From Pseudodesulfovibrio profundus (GTDB taxonomy: Bacteria > Desulfobacterota > Desulfovibrionia > Desulfovibrionales > Desulfovibrionaceae): a stretch of DNA of 64,000 bases. Both the position numbers and the translations under genes were made by a program. The stretch spans positions 1,159,501-1,223,500 of the forward strand of contig NZ_LT907975.1 of NCBI RefSeq assembly GCF_900217235.1, read 5' to 3'. Positions 1-8,999 of the stretch are shown one piece after another. Position 1 is the first letter of the stretch. Every line of letters starts with the position of its first letter. A model generated the notes under the pieces. The model did not search any database. It saw nothing but the letters and a program-made list of their open reading frames with translations, and had not been told where the DNA came from.

Positions 1-1
1 G

Positions 2-124
2 GACGCCGTCATTGGTGAAGAAATTAAAAAACTGACCATCGACTTACTCAGCGATGACCTGACGCCACAACAAGAGGTCGCTAGAATTGATCAAGCTGGC
101 CAAGTCATCGAAAATCAGGCTGTC
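2..124 (+). pseudogene. Interrupted helicase-like gene, upstream piece (runs off the left edge)
   Basis: An open frame enters from the left edge and runs to the ISa end at 124. It is followed after the element by the same frame from 1,415. Joining the two across a single copy of the 3-bp target duplication GTC gives an uninterrupted reading (…ENQAV|AIQNLI…), so this is one gene split by ISa. The visible 41 residues are charged and helical. Function is discussed under the downstream piece; the N-terminal domains lie outside the window. The split is directly visible; the gene's identity is inferred. Confidence 0.8.
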
Positions 125-185
125 AGAAGTGGCCTCGGTTCTTCGGACCACTGAGCGACGATTTTAAGGTGGACACGTTTACGAG

Positions 186-1067
186 CTACGCCGCTCTTTC
201 GTTCCAGGCCAGAGGGGGTACCCCCTCTGGCCTGGAACGGTTCTGATATATCTCCATCGGCTTCTTGCCGTCAAAAGCAAAATGCGGACGTCGATTGTTG
301 TAGAAATCGAACCACCAAGCCAAGGCTTGCCGCAGTTCGCTTCCGGTTCCCATCTCACGCAGGTAAGCACATTCATATTTCAACGAACGCCACAGACGCT
401 CGATCATCACATTATCCATCCATCGGCCTCGACCGTCCATGGAGATACGAATTCCAGCCTCTCTGAGCGTCCGTGTGAACTCGTAGCTGGTGAACTGTGA
501 TCCCTGGTCGGTGTTGAAGATTTCCGGCACCCCATAACGATTCAGGGCTTCTTCCAAGGCAGACACGCAGAAATCAGCATCCATCGTGTTTGAGAGCCTC
601 CACGACAGGACGGCCCGACTGTGCCAGTCCATGACCGCCACAAGGTATAAGAAGCCGCGTGTCATGGGGATATACGTGATGTCGGCACACCAAACCTGAT
701 TGGGCTTCGTAATCGCCTTGTGCCGCAGCAAATACGGATACGTCTTATGTTGCGGATGCGGATGGCTTGTCTTTGGCTTTTGGTAAATCGCCATCAGGCC
801 CATTTTACGCATCAGACGTCGTACCCGTTCACGACCGACCCTTTGCCCTTCGTCTCGTAGGGTATTACGCATCTGTCTGGAACCGAAAAACGGCAGCTCC
901 ATAAACAACTCATCGATTCGGCGCATAAGGGCCAGGTTGGCCGGAGATTCGCCGATCGGTTCGTAGTAGTACGTCGATCGGTACAGCTTGAGAATTCGGC
1001 ATTGCCGCCGGATACTGAGCTCGGGGTGAGTCTTGTCGACCACCTCTCGCCTTCGCTCACAGCTCAA
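186..1067 (-). CDS. ISa transposase OrfB (IS3 family, DDE integrase domain)
   Basis: This 293-residue catalytic subunit catalyses transposition of ISa. It has an N-terminal HTH_21-type region (LSIRRQCRILKLYRSTYYY) and an rve integrase core. The DDE triad is visible as Asp in WCADITYIPM, Asp in FNTDQGSQF and Glu in NVMIERLWRS. The frame overlaps the end of orfA by 4 bases (TTGA), so it is translated by coupling from TTG or as an OrfAB fusion after frameshifting. The protein matches that of the second copy, so both copies could be active. Confidence 0.93.
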   Translation of the reverse strand: MSCERRREVVDKTHPELSIRRQCRILKLYRSTYYYEPIGESPANLALMRRIDELFMELPFFGSRQMRNTLRDEGQRVGRERVRRLMRKMGLMAIYQKPKTSHPHPQHKTYPYLLRHKAITKPNQVWCADITYIPMTRGFLYLVAVMDWHSRAVLSWRLSNTMDADFCVSALEEALNRYGVPEIFNTDQGSQFTSYEFTRTLREAGIRISMDGRGRWMDNVMIERLWRSLKYECAYLREMGTGSELRQALAWWFDFYNNRRPHFAFDGKKPMEIYQNRSRPEGVPPLAWNERAA

Positions 1068-1348
1068 ATTTTGGCGAAGGCTTGTTGCAAAAAATCCTTC
1101 TCCACCGTGAGCTGGCCAATCTTGGCGTGAAGCTCCTTGATCTGGGCCCCGTTATCCTGACGGCCGACGGCCTTGCCTGAAAAGGACGCCACGATCCCTT
1201 CCTTGGCCTGCTTCTTCCACTGGGAAACCTGATTGGGGTGTACGCCGTACTTGCTGGCGAGTTCCGACAGGGTGTGTTCCCCGGACAGGGCATCCAGGGC
1301 GACTCGGGCTTTGAATTCCGCGCTGAAACGTTTTCTCGTCTTGGACAT
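1064..1348 (-). CDS. ISa OrfA (IS3-family HTH protein)
   Basis: A 94-residue HTH_Tnp_1-type DNA-binding protein (RKRFSAEFKARVALDAL… GVHPNQVSQWKKQ). It is followed by a short leucine/glutamate-rich helix that usually dimerises with OrfB. It is preceded by a GGAGG-like ribosome site just upstream of the ATG on the minus strand and overlaps orfB by 4 bases. It contributes terminal-repeat binding in IS3-family elements. The copy at 26,180-26,464 is identical. Confidence 0.93.
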   Translation of the reverse strand: MSKTRKRFSAEFKARVALDALSGEHTLSELASKYGVHPNQVSQWKKQAKEGIVASFSGKAVGRQDNGAQIKELHAKIGQLTVEKDFLQQAFAKI

Positions 1349-1414
1349 GAATTGCCTCCTTCGGGCAGTTTATGTCCACCTTATCGAGTGGTCCAGTTTT
1401 CCGAGGCCACTTCT

Positions 1415-2398
1415 GTCGCCATTCAAAATTTGATCAACAACGCACCAGCTCTTGTTGCTCTTTCCGACTATGTCCAAAAAAAGGTCGAAGAAGACAGAAA
1501 CATGGGTAGATATCTCCAGGCGAAGGAGCTCGAAAGCTATTTGGTCGATTTCTTTGACAGGAACTTTAAAGGGTCGGAAATCGGCTACAATGATCCAAAA
1601 CCGAATTGCTTCAGGCTACGCCTGTCAGAAGAAGCCCGTATGTCATTGCTTGGGTTCATTAGCAACGATAGGTCTATCAGCGCTCGGCCTTTAAGACAGA
1701 AAGAAATTAAATTTTCATTTGACCGAGAAGTAATAAAACGCCTTCCAAGTACCCTAAGGTCTAGTGTTCACTTTATAAACCATCTCTCTCCGCTCATTCG
1801 ATGGATGACCAAAGTAAATCAGGATAGGGATCATGAATTCCACAAGCTTTCAGCGTTAAAACTAAAAGCCGGCCCACTCCCAATAGGAGAATATCTTTAC
1901 CGCATTGAACGATGGAAGATGCAAGGCTTATCCAATTTTGAAAAGCTGGCCTACGGTATAATTCCAATACAAAACGGTAATCCCCTGTCTGAAGACAACG
2001 CTGAACTGGTTTTCCAAAAAATATTAATGGAAAGCGAAAACTGGAGCTATCGATCTTACGACGCAAACCACATGCTCGAAAAATATGATCAATTGAAATC
2101 TGAAATGAGTAAATGGTTTGCGGAAGCCCTTTCTCAATTTAAAGCAGAAAACGACAGCTCTTATCAAATTAAAACAACTCGCGTCGAAAATATCTATTCC
2201 CGGCGTATACAAGCTCACGAAGACCGTCTCACTACTCTTATCCAAAGAGGTCGAGAGGAGCGATATATCAAAGGGGCAGAAACTCGTTTACGAAATACCC
2301 AAGAAACAATGGCTAGCATCCTTCAAAATCTTCAAGACAAGTCGACACTGCTCCCCGAACGGGGGGGGATTGCAACCGGAATTATCTCTGTTGAATAG
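1415..2398 (+). pseudogene. Interrupted helicase-like gene, downstream piece (probable SNF2/RapA-type C-terminal region)
   Basis: This continues the frame of 2-124 after ISa and ends at TAG 2,396-2,398. About 327 residues are visible. No ATPase motif lies in this piece. Its layout (a phrase FSFDREVIKRLPS, then LPIGEYLYRIERWKMQG, then a long charged coiled coil to the end) resembles from memory the C-terminal accessory region of SNF2/RapA-like helicases found in defence loci. That assignment is an inference. It lies 12 bp upstream of the Hsp70-like gene with no terminator, so the two were an operon. Excision of ISa with one GTC would restore the gene. Confidence 0.55.
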
Positions 2399-2410
2399 TG
2401 AGGTGTATTT

Positions 2411-3338
2411 ATGGCCGATCATTCAAGCTTTTTTGGCTCCCTCAAAGACAAGCTATTTGGCAAATCCAATGAAAAGAAAGAGGCAGAAAAACAAAAACCA
2501 AAAGTCGAGGCAACCCCAAAACCGCGACAGGAAAGAAAAGCCCCCTATCTAGTACAGATAGGCTTTGACTTTGGTACATCTTTCTCAAAGTGCATTTACC
2601 GAGAGGCCATACAAAACCAAGCCTGGGTTTATACATCGAATCGATACCACTCCCCAGAACAACCATTCCTGATCCCAAGCACAATTGTTTATGATGGAGA
2701 GAAATTCAAAAGACATGAAGATTCGAGATATCAGTACCCTACTGGTGGGCTGTATCATTTAAAATTTGCGCTTGAAAAAGTTGCACTTGAAGACTGGAAT
2801 GCCAGCGTTTTAAATGGGTATAAAAAATCCTTGGGTGACTGGAACAAGGATAGCCTTACAAACTTCGTCAAAAATAGCGCAGTGTTTTTCTTAGCTTCCT
2901 CTATCGAAGAAATACTTGATGATATTAAAGCCCGATTTGCTGATATTGGAGCCCATCCTAGCGACTTGATACGCATTAACATGGCAATTCCGGTGGCCGA
3001 CATTGAACGGCCTAATGTAAAAAAGCTGTATACCGAAATCCTCGAAGAAGCTTGGGCTATAGCCCCAAAACTTCAGCATGCGCCCTCAATAAGGCAAGCC
3101 GACCTCGAAAATTTAAGGCATACCTGTAAAAGGGATAGCAATTACTGCTTTGTTTACCCCGAGGTCAGTGCCAATGTGCAAGCATTTATCAATTCACCGG
3201 CAGCCAACCCTCATGTTACGACCATCTACCTCTTTTCAGACACGGGGGCTGGCACTGTTGATCAAAGTGTATTCACTTACACCCGACATAATTCAACGTT
3301 GAACTATTTCTCTGCCAACGTTTGGCCAATAGGTTCTA
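2411..3338 (+). pseudogene. Hsp70/actin-like ATPase, 5' piece (split by ISd)
   Basis: These are residues 1-309 of a reconstructed 501-residue protein. A basic, proline-rich N-terminal tail (about 1-46) precedes a phosphate-1 motif of the actin/Hsp70 fold (IGFDFGTSFSK, residues 50-60) and a phosphate-2 motif (SDTGAGTVDQSV, about 276-287). A GAGGTG ribosome site precedes the ATG, 12 bp after the helicase-like gene. ISd enters at codon 309. Joining 3,338 to 4,164 (one copy of the TA duplication) gives …WPIGS|SHIELF… with no frameshift. The protein is diverged from DnaK and shows no DnaK-type substrate-binding domain. Confidence 0.85.
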
Positions 3339-3393
3339 GGGCGTGTCGACAATCATTCTGAGATTTGCTATACTTCTTGGCAGGAGGTTGGCA

Positions 3394-3753
3394 GTGCAAA
3401 AAAGACACGCTCTACGCGACGATCAGTGGGATAAAATCAAAGAATATCTTCCAGGAAAACAAAGTGACTGCGGTGTAACTGCAAAAGATAACAGGCTATT
3501 CATTGATGCAGTCATGTGGATTGGCAAGACAGGGGCGCCTTGGCGAGATTTGCCAGAAAGCTATGGCAAGTGGTCTTCGGTCCATAAGAGATTTATCCGC
3601 TGGGCCAAGAAAGGTGTATGGCAAATGATCTTCAACACGCTTGCGGTAGACGCTGATACTGAATGGCTCATGATTGACAGCACAATAGTGCGAGCTCATC
3701 AGCATTCGGCTGGCGGAAAGGGGGCACCTCCAGCAGTCGGTGGGGAAATCTAG
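3394..3753 (+). CDS. ISd transposase, N-terminal frame (IS5 family)
   Basis: The start chosen is GTG 3,394, with AGGAGG seven bases upstream; this begins the conserved region VQKRHALRDDQWDKIKEYLPG. About 119 residues carry the DUF4096-type N-terminal domain and the first catalytic Asp (LMIDSTIVRAHQH). The frame terminates shortly after the second frame opens, and the family motif GxSRGGFSTK continues in the other frame. The active enzyme is therefore expected to be a frameshift fusion of both parts. Confidence 0.9.
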   Translation: MQKRHALRDDQWDKIKEYLPGKQSDCGVTAKDNRLFIDAVMWIGKTGAPWRDLPESYGKWSSVHKRFIRWAKKGVWQMIFNTLAVDADTEWLMIDSTIVRAHQHSAGGKGAPPAVGGEI

Positions 3754-4147
3754 AGGAGGGTTTTCAACGAAAGTCCATGCTGCCACAGATGCTCTCGGAT
3801 GTCCAACTAAATTCATATTAACACCTGGAAATACAGCGGATTGCAGTATGGCGATTCCGCTTATTGAAGGACAGGCTGCCGAGCATGTCCTTGCTGATAA
3901 GGGCTATGATTCAGATGAAATTGTAATGGCAATTGAAGCCATGAATGCCAATCCGGTTGTCCCTCCTCGCTCTCACAGAAAGACAAGGCGAACATATGAC
4001 AAACATCTCTATAAGGAGCGAAGTGCTATAGAGTGTATGTTTGGAAATTTAAAACAGTTTCGAAGGATTGCAACACGATACGACAAGCTGGCGACGTCCT
4101 ATCTTGCTTTCGTGTACGTAGGAGCAATGTGGCTGTGGCTGAAGTGA
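3740..4147 (+). CDS. ISd transposase, C-terminal frame (DDE domain)
   Basis: About 135 residues that continue the transposase of ISd after a frame change near 3,740-3,753. The second catalytic Asp lies in VLADKGYDSDEI and the catalytic Glu in ERSAIECMFGNLKQF. Both match the IS5/IS427 DDE layout. No convincing independent ribosome site is seen, which fits expression by frameshift from the upstream frame. The stop lies 14 bases before the right end of the element. Confidence 0.9.
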   Translation: MGKSRGGFSTKVHAATDALGCPTKFILTPGNTADCSMAIPLIEGQAAEHVLADKGYDSDEIVMAIEAMNANPVVPPRSHRKTRRTYDKHLYKERSAIECMFGNLKQFRRIATRYDKLATSYLAFVYVGAMWLWLK

Positions 4148-4163
4148 TTGTCGACACACCCTA

Positions 4164-4741
4164 GCCATATCGAACTTTTTGCCGCACAACATGATAAGAA
4201 CCTCACCCTTGAAACAATGGAATCTTGGCGAGTCAGGAAAGAAAATGGAGACAATCCCCCACAGATACAAAGCGCGAAAGGAAAAATTGAAAACCAATTA
4301 GCTGCCTCAACAGACCAATCCCTAGAGGAAACTAAGAGACAGCTACATACCGGCCCCAATGTCACTCCCCTTGGTTCACTCCGAGCCAATTCGCGAGTCA
4401 TCTTCGGAGGAGGGGGCCACATAGATATCCCCTATAAATCAGGCGTAATGAAGGCTTACCAAAAGCAATTTCATCCAGATAGAACCTTACCCCAGATTGC
4501 ATCGATTAGGACACCGGAAGACCTGACCCTAGAAGATCACCAAGACCGATGGTGGCCAAGGCTTTACGTGGCCTATGGCCTATCCTTCTTGAAAGAGAAT
4601 TTAACAAGGATCACGCTTCCCCAACCCATAACAGTGACCCAAATTCAAATCCCGCAGAAACGCTGGGTGTCATGCACTTGCCGAGGAATAAACAAATCCT
4701 GCAGTATGTGTGACGGATTTGGTGCATATTTAGAAAACTAA
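4164..4741 (+). pseudogene. Hsp70/actin-like ATPase, 3' piece with DnaJ-type cysteine motif
   Basis: These are residues 310-501 of the reconstructed Hsp70-like protein. The adenosine-type glycine motif RVIFGGGGHIDIPY (about 387-400) completes the actin-like fold. The last 25 residues contain C480-x-C482-x-G and C489-x2-C492-x-G-x-G, the second half being exactly the CxxCxGxG repeat of the DnaJ zinc domain. A zinc knuckle at the C-terminus of an Hsp70-like ATPase is unusual. The gene stops 6 bp before the SNF2 helicase start, consistent with an operon. Confidence 0.8.
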
Positions 4742-4747
4742 CCCATC

Positions 4748-7700
4748 ATGCAAATCCTAGACAACATAAACGTCCTGTGGGGCGACGATCTCAAGGCAAC
4801 AATCAAGCCCGGCACCCGGCTCAAGATAGCGGCTTCCTGCTTCTCGATATTCGCATATGAAGCGCTGAAGAGAGAGCTTGAAAAAATCGAATCCCTTGAA
4901 TTCATCTTTACAGCCCCGACTTTCGTACCCAACGAAGTCGCCGACAAGGTCTCCCGTGAACGGAAGGAATTCCATATTCCCAAACTTCAACGGGAACGCG
5001 ACCTATACGGAAACGAATTCGAGATCCAGCTCAAAAACAAGCTCACCCAGCGGGCTATCGCCAGAGAGTGCGCCGACTGGATAAGACAGAAAGCCTCATT
5101 CCGCTCCAACTCCACCAAGGCCCCCATGCAACAGTTCGCCCATCTCGAATTCAAAGAATACGAAACGATTTACATGCCGCTCCATGGCTTCACGGCTGTC
5201 GATCTTGGCTACCAACGAGGTGATGCTGTCTCGAATTTCATTACAAAGTTCAGTGACGCCCCCTCCACGACTACTTGGCTGAACCTTTTCCACCAAATTT
5301 GGGACGACGAGACCAAGGTCAAGGATGTCACCGACGCCATCTGCGCTCATATCGAATCTGTATACCAGGAGAACTCCCCGCAAAAAATCTACTTCCTCAT
5401 GCTGTACAACATCTTCAATGAATTCCTTGAAGATTTGAATGAGGACATCCTTCCTAATGATCGCACCGGTTACAAGGATACCATTGTCTGGAACAAGCTT
5501 TTCAACTTTCAGCAAGACGCGGCAACCGGGATCATCAATAAGCTGGAGCAGTACAACGGCTGCATCCTGGCCGACAGCGTTGGTCTTGGCAAAACTTTCA
5601 CCGCCCTTGCGGTTATCAAGTATTACGAGCTTCGCAACCGTTCGGTCCTGGTCCTTTGCCCCAAAAAACTGGCCGACAACTGGCTGAACTACAACCGCAA
5701 CCTGATCACCAACATCTTGGCCAAGGATAGGCTGAATTACGATGTCCTCTGCCATACCGACCTTCAGCGCACCAGCGGCGAATCCTTCGGGACACCCCTG
5801 AATAAGATCAACTGGGGCAACTATGACCTGGTCGTCATCGATGAGTCGCACAACTTCCGAAATAACGACGCCTTCAAGGACAAGGAGACCCGGTACAAGC
5901 GGCTCATGAACGCAGTCATCCGAGACGGAGTGAAGACAAAAGTCCTGATGCTCTCGGCAACACCGGTCAATAACCGTTTTATGGACCTGCGCAACCAGCT
6001 GGCGCTCGCCTACGAAGGCGAATCGGAAAAGCTGAGTAAAAAGCTCAAGACGGGCAAGAGCATTGATGAAATTTTCAGGAACGCACAAAAGGTCTTCAAC
6101 TGGTGGTCCAAACTGCCCCCGGAAGACCGTACCGCCAAGACCATTCTGGACGCCTTGGACTTCGACTTCTTCGAACTCCTCGACAGCGTAACCATTGCCC
6201 GATCCCGAAAACATATCGAGACCTTCTACGACACGACTGACATCGGCAAATTCCCCATCCGAAGGAAGCCGCTGTCCTTCCGCTGCCGCCTGACCACCCG
6301 TGACGACGTTATGAACTTCAACGGCATCTATACCCAGTTATCGGTGTTGAAGCTCTCCGTCTACGCACCAATCAGCTTCATCCTTCCAAGTCGGATGAAG
6401 AAGTACGAGGATATGTACGACACAACCGTCGAAGGAGGCAGAGGCACCCTGCGCCAGGTCGACCGAGAAAGAAGCCTGCAATCGCTGATGACAACAAATC
6501 TGTTGAAACGGCTCGAAAGCTCCATTGAGGCCTTCCGGCTTACCCTTGGCTCCCTGGAAGACAATCACAACAACATGCTGGCCAAAATCGAAACATTCAA
6601 GCAATCCGGCGGCGAAAGCGATGTCAGCGACCTGACGGATATCCTTGAACGCCTGGAAGCTGAAGAAGACGAGTTGCCGGACATCGATGACACCACGATC
6701 GGCGGCAAGGTGCAGATCAGCCTGGCCGACATGGACCTTCCCTCTTGGGAACACGACCTGAAGGCTGACTTATCCGTCATATCCGGCCTGCTTGCCGAGA
6801 TGCGAAAAATCCGGCCTGAAGATGACGCCAAACTCCAGCACCTCGTGCAGCACATCAATGAGAAGATCAGCGCCCCCATCAATCCGGGGAACAAGAAGGT
6901 TCTCCTCTTCACCGCCTTTGCGGATACGGCAAACTATCTCTACAAGCACCTGTCGGAGGGCTTGCTGAAGTCAGGCATCCATTCCGGGAAAGTCACCGGC
7001 AAAGACACCCCGAAAACCACGCTGAAAAAAGGATTCGATTTTCAGTCCATCCTGACCCTGTTTTCACCCGTGTCCAAGGAAAAGGCACTTGTTCTTCCCA
7101 AGGAAAAAGGAGAAATCGATCTCCTGATCGGCACGGACTGCATCTCGGAAGGTCAGAACCTGCAGGACTGCGATTACCTGATCAATTACGATATCCATTG
7201 GAACCCGGTGCGCATCATCCAGCGCTTCGGACGCATTGATCGGATCGGTTCCCCCAATGAATCCATCCAGTTGGTCAACTACTGGCCGGACATCTCCCTG
7301 GACGAATATATCAACCTGAAGGAACGGGTAGAAAACCGCATGGTCATCGCCGACGTCACGGCGACGGGCGATGACAACGTCCTTTCAGCGCAGGCCAACG
7401 ATGTCAGCTACCGGAAGGAACAGCTCCGCAAACTTCAGGACGAGGTCATCGAGCTTGAGGACCTGAAGACCGGCGTGAACATCACGGACCTGGGCCTGAA
7501 CGACTTCCGCATGGATTTACTGAACTACATCAAATCCCATGGAGACCTTGGTCACCTGCCCAACGGGTTGCATGCGATCGTCCCGGCCAACGAGGAGCTC
7601 GGATTGCGGCCAGGAGCAATATTCACCCTTCGCAACCGCAACTCGGGCGTCAACATCAACCAGCACAACCGCCTCCATCCGTATTACCTGATCTACATCG

Positions 7701-8014
7701 GCGACGATGGCGAATTGATCGTGGACCACACCCAGGTGAAGGCACTCCTGGATCTGGCAAGAACCAGTTGCAAAGGACAGGAAACGCCAATAACTTCGCT
7801 CTGCAAAGAGTTTAACAGGTCAACGCAAGATGGCCGGGAAATGGGCAAGTACTCCGACCTCCTGGGCCAGGCGATACACTCGATGATCGAAGTGAAGGAA
7901 GACAAAGACATAGCCAGCCTGTTCACCGGCACAAGCACGACCGCCCTGGTGGATAGCATCCAAGGACTGGATGACTTCGAGCTCATCTCGTTCCTTGTTG
8001 TCCAAGAGCAGTAA
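4748..8014 (+). CDS. SNF2-family helicase with degenerate PLD-like N-terminal domain
   Basis: A 1,088-residue superfamily 2 ATPase, apparently intact. Residues 20-60 (KIAASCFSIFAYEAL…FIFTAPTF) resemble the PLD-like fold placed before helicases in this family, but no HxKx4D motif is present, so nuclease activity is doubtful. Helicase motifs are Walker A ADSVGLGKT (275-283), DESH (365-368), SATPVNN (403-409), a motif V region (GTDCISEGQNLQD, about 793) and motif VI QRFGRIDRIGS (about 824). An insertion with coiled coil lies between the two lobes. It starts 6 bp after the Hsp70-like gene and ends 2 bp before the DUF4391 gene. The likely role is ATP-driven remodelling or translocation on DNA in a modification-dependent defence locus; the substrate is unknown. 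Confidence 0.9.
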   Translation: MQILDNINVLWGDDLKATIKPGTRLKIAASCFSIFAYEALKRELEKIESLEFIFTAPTFVPNEVADKVSRERKEFHIPKLQRERDLYGNEFEIQLKNKLTQRAIARECADWIRQKASFRSNSTKAPMQQFAHLEFKEYETIYMPLHGFTAVDLGYQRGDAVSNFITKFSDAPSTTTWLNLFHQIWDDETKVKDVTDAICAHIESVYQENSPQKIYFLMLYNIFNEFLEDLNEDILPNDRTGYKDTIVWNKLFNFQQDAATGIINKLEQYNGCILADSVGLGKTFTALAVIKYYELRNRSVLVLCPKKLADNWLNYNRNLITNILAKDRLNYDVLCHTDLQRTSGESFGTPLNKINWGNYDLVVIDESHNFRNNDAFKDKETRYKRLMNAVIRDGVKTKVLMLSATPVNNRFMDLRNQLALAYEGESEKLSKKLKTGKSIDEIFRNAQKVFNWWSKLPPEDRTAKTILDALDFDFFELLDSVTIARSRKHIETFYDTTDIGKFPIRRKPLSFRCRLTTRDDVMNFNGIYTQLSVLKLSVYAPISFILPSRMKKYEDMYDTTVEGGRGTLRQVDRERSLQSLMTTNLLKRLESSIEAFRLTLGSLEDNHNNMLAKIETFKQSGGESDVSDLTDILERLEAEEDELPDIDDTTIGGKVQISLADMDLPSWEHDLKADLSVISGLLAEMRKIRPEDDAKLQHLVQHINEKISAPINPGNKKVLLFTAFADTANYLYKHLSEGLLKSGIHSGKVTGKDTPKTTLKKGFDFQSILTLFSPVSKEKALVLPKEKGEIDLLIGTDCISEGQNLQDCDYLINYDIHWNPVRIIQRFGRIDRIGSPNESIQLVNYWPDISLDEYINLKERVENRMVIADVTATGDDNVLSAQANDVSYRKEQLRKLQDEVIELEDLKTGVNITDLGLNDFRMDLLNYIKSHGDLGHLPNGLHAIVPANEELGLRPGAIFTLRNRNSGVNINQHNRLHPYYLIYIGDDGELIVDHTQVKALLDLARTSCKGQETPITSLCKEFNRSTQDGREMGKYSDLLGQAIHSMIEVKEDKDIASLFTGTSTTALVDSIQGLDDFELISFLVVQEQ

Positions 8015-8016
8015 GC

Positions 8017-8679
8017 ATGAAAGTCCTATATCACTTCCCAAAGGCTGCCACTTTCGGTCGGGTCCTGCCCAAAAGCAAAATTTACGATTTTGCCAAGCCA
8101 GGGAAGAAGGTGAAGGACCGTTTCGTCCAGGAGGTTGAAAAGATCACCTGGGCCTACAAACTGTCGCCGGAAACGATCAATATCCCCGCCAATGGCGTTG
8201 TCCGGGAAATTCAGGTCATAACGATTGCCCTCAAGCTAGACACATTGTCCCAGAACGTGTTGCAGACCATCGATAAGGCCATCCCTTCCCCCCTGTTCTT
8301 CGTGTTGGGATACAACGGCAAAACTCGCTATGCAGCCGCTTACAAGCGTCCCAGTGAGGCTGACAAATCCAAGTGGGTTGTCGGCAGCTATTTCGAATCC
8401 GAATGGACGGATGAAGAGGCCGCCCCTACGGAATTGCCTGTTGCCTTGAACATGGACGGATTGTACCAATCCCTCTTGAAGAGGATTGCCCCCTTGCCGC
8501 TCAGGAAAGGCGAATCGCTCGGTGAGCTGGCTACACGTGTGGACGAACTGAAAGCCAAGGAGCGTACGGCTCAACAGCTTGAAGCCCGCATGAAAAAAGA
8601 AAAACAGTTCAACAGGAAGGTTGAGATGAACAGGACGCTTAACCTTCTGAACCAGGAAATTGACGAGTTGCAACTCTAG
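8017..8679 (+). CDS. DUF4391 domain protein
   Basis: A 220-residue protein matching the DUF4391 family by its phrases LPKSKIYDF, FVQEVEKITWAYKLSPETIN and IDKAIPSPLFFVL, with a C-terminal coiled coil (about 170-220). From established knowledge this family is repeatedly found between an SNF2-type helicase and a type III methyltransferase gene, exactly as here; its biochemical role is unknown. It begins 2 bp after the helicase stop and ends 31 bp before the Mod start, so it is part of the same transcript. No membrane segment or recognised catalytic motif is visible. Confidence 0.88.
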   Translation: MKVLYHFPKAATFGRVLPKSKIYDFAKPGKKVKDRFVQEVEKITWAYKLSPETINIPANGVVREIQVITIALKLDTLSQNVLQTIDKAIPSPLFFVLGYNGKTRYAAAYKRPSEADKSKWVVGSYFESEWTDEEAAPTELPVALNMDGLYQSLLKRIAPLPLRKGESLGELATRVDELKAKERTAQQLEARMKKEKQFNRKVEMNRTLNLLNQEIDELQL

Positions 8680-8710
8680 AGGTTGCGGACAGATATACCG
8701 GAGAGCTCAA

Positions 8711-8927
8711 ATGGACAAAATGAAAATGCACAGCCCCAACTTCGCTGAAGAAAATGTTGAAAAGCTAGCGGCGTTATTCCCCAACTGCGTGACGGAAGTG
8801 GAAGGAGAAAACGGCGACCTGAAAAAAGTCATCGACTTCGATCTATTGAGACAAGAGCTGTCCACCAACATTGTGGAAGGACCGCAGGAGCGTTACCGCC
8901 TGGACTGGCCGGGCAAAAGGGAAGCTC
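8711..8927 (+). pseudogene. mod: Type III DNA methyltransferase Mod, N-terminal remnant (72 codons)
   Basis: It starts at ATG 8,711 with GGAGAG upstream. The remnant includes the typical Mod N-terminal sequence LLRQELSTNIVEGPQERYRL then DWPGKREAL, after which the IS3-family element ISb begins (TGCGC at 8,928). The AdoMet-binding (FxGxG) and catalytic (DPPY) motifs, which lie further downstream in intact Mod, are missing. The matching C-terminal piece is on the other strand at 24,762-25,240. The middle of the gene is not found in this window, so Mod cannot be functional here. Confidence 0.88.
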
Positions 8928-8999
8928 TGCGCTTTCCCCCGAAATTCGGACCACCGGTTAAGGTGGAGTCAGCGTCCTTAAACCGATAAGGAAGGACGC

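Larger units (their letters stand above)
125..1414 (-). mobile_element. ISa copy 1, IS3-family insertion sequence (1,290 bp)
   Basis: The element has terminal inverted repeats starting AGAAGTGGCCTCGG at both ends, with a second matching block GGACCACT a few bases inside. It carries overlapping orfA and orfB on the minus strand. The trinucleotide GTC flanks both ends (122-124 and 1,415-1,417), a target duplication of the size expected for IS3-family elements. It interrupts the helicase-like gene. The copy at 25,241-26,530 has the same length and encodes identical proteins. Boundaries were fixed by comparing where the two copies diverge. Confidence 0.95.
3339..4161 (+). mobile_element. ISd, IS5-family (IS427-like) insertion sequence, 823 bp
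   Basis: Near-perfect terminal inverted repeats GGGYGTGTCGACAATCA lie at both ends, and a TA dinucleotide duplication flanks the element (3,337-3,338 and 4,162-4,163). It carries two overlapping transposase frames in one direction, the arrangement of IS427-group elements that use programmed frameshifting. It is inserted in the Hsp70-like gene in the same orientation. Removal restores the host frame exactly, so the insertion is recent. Confidence 0.95.

Noticed and set aside
5096-6214. Long open frame on the minus strand inside the SNF2 gene
   Set aside because: It lies antisense to the helicase motifs, has a biased hydrophobic composition without a family match, and lacks a ribosome site. 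Similar antisense frames at 30,479-31,825, 41,951-43,075 and 46,198-47,583 were rejected for the same reason.
4748-8014. Active phospholipase D nuclease domain in the SNF2 protein
   Set aside because: The N-terminal region has the PLD-like sequence style but no HxKx4D motif, so nuclease activity is not supported.
8928-8989. Continuation of Mod to 8,989
   Set aside because: After PGKREAL the residues no longer resemble Mod, and the DNA matches the inverted repeat of ISb. The extra residues are encoded by the element.
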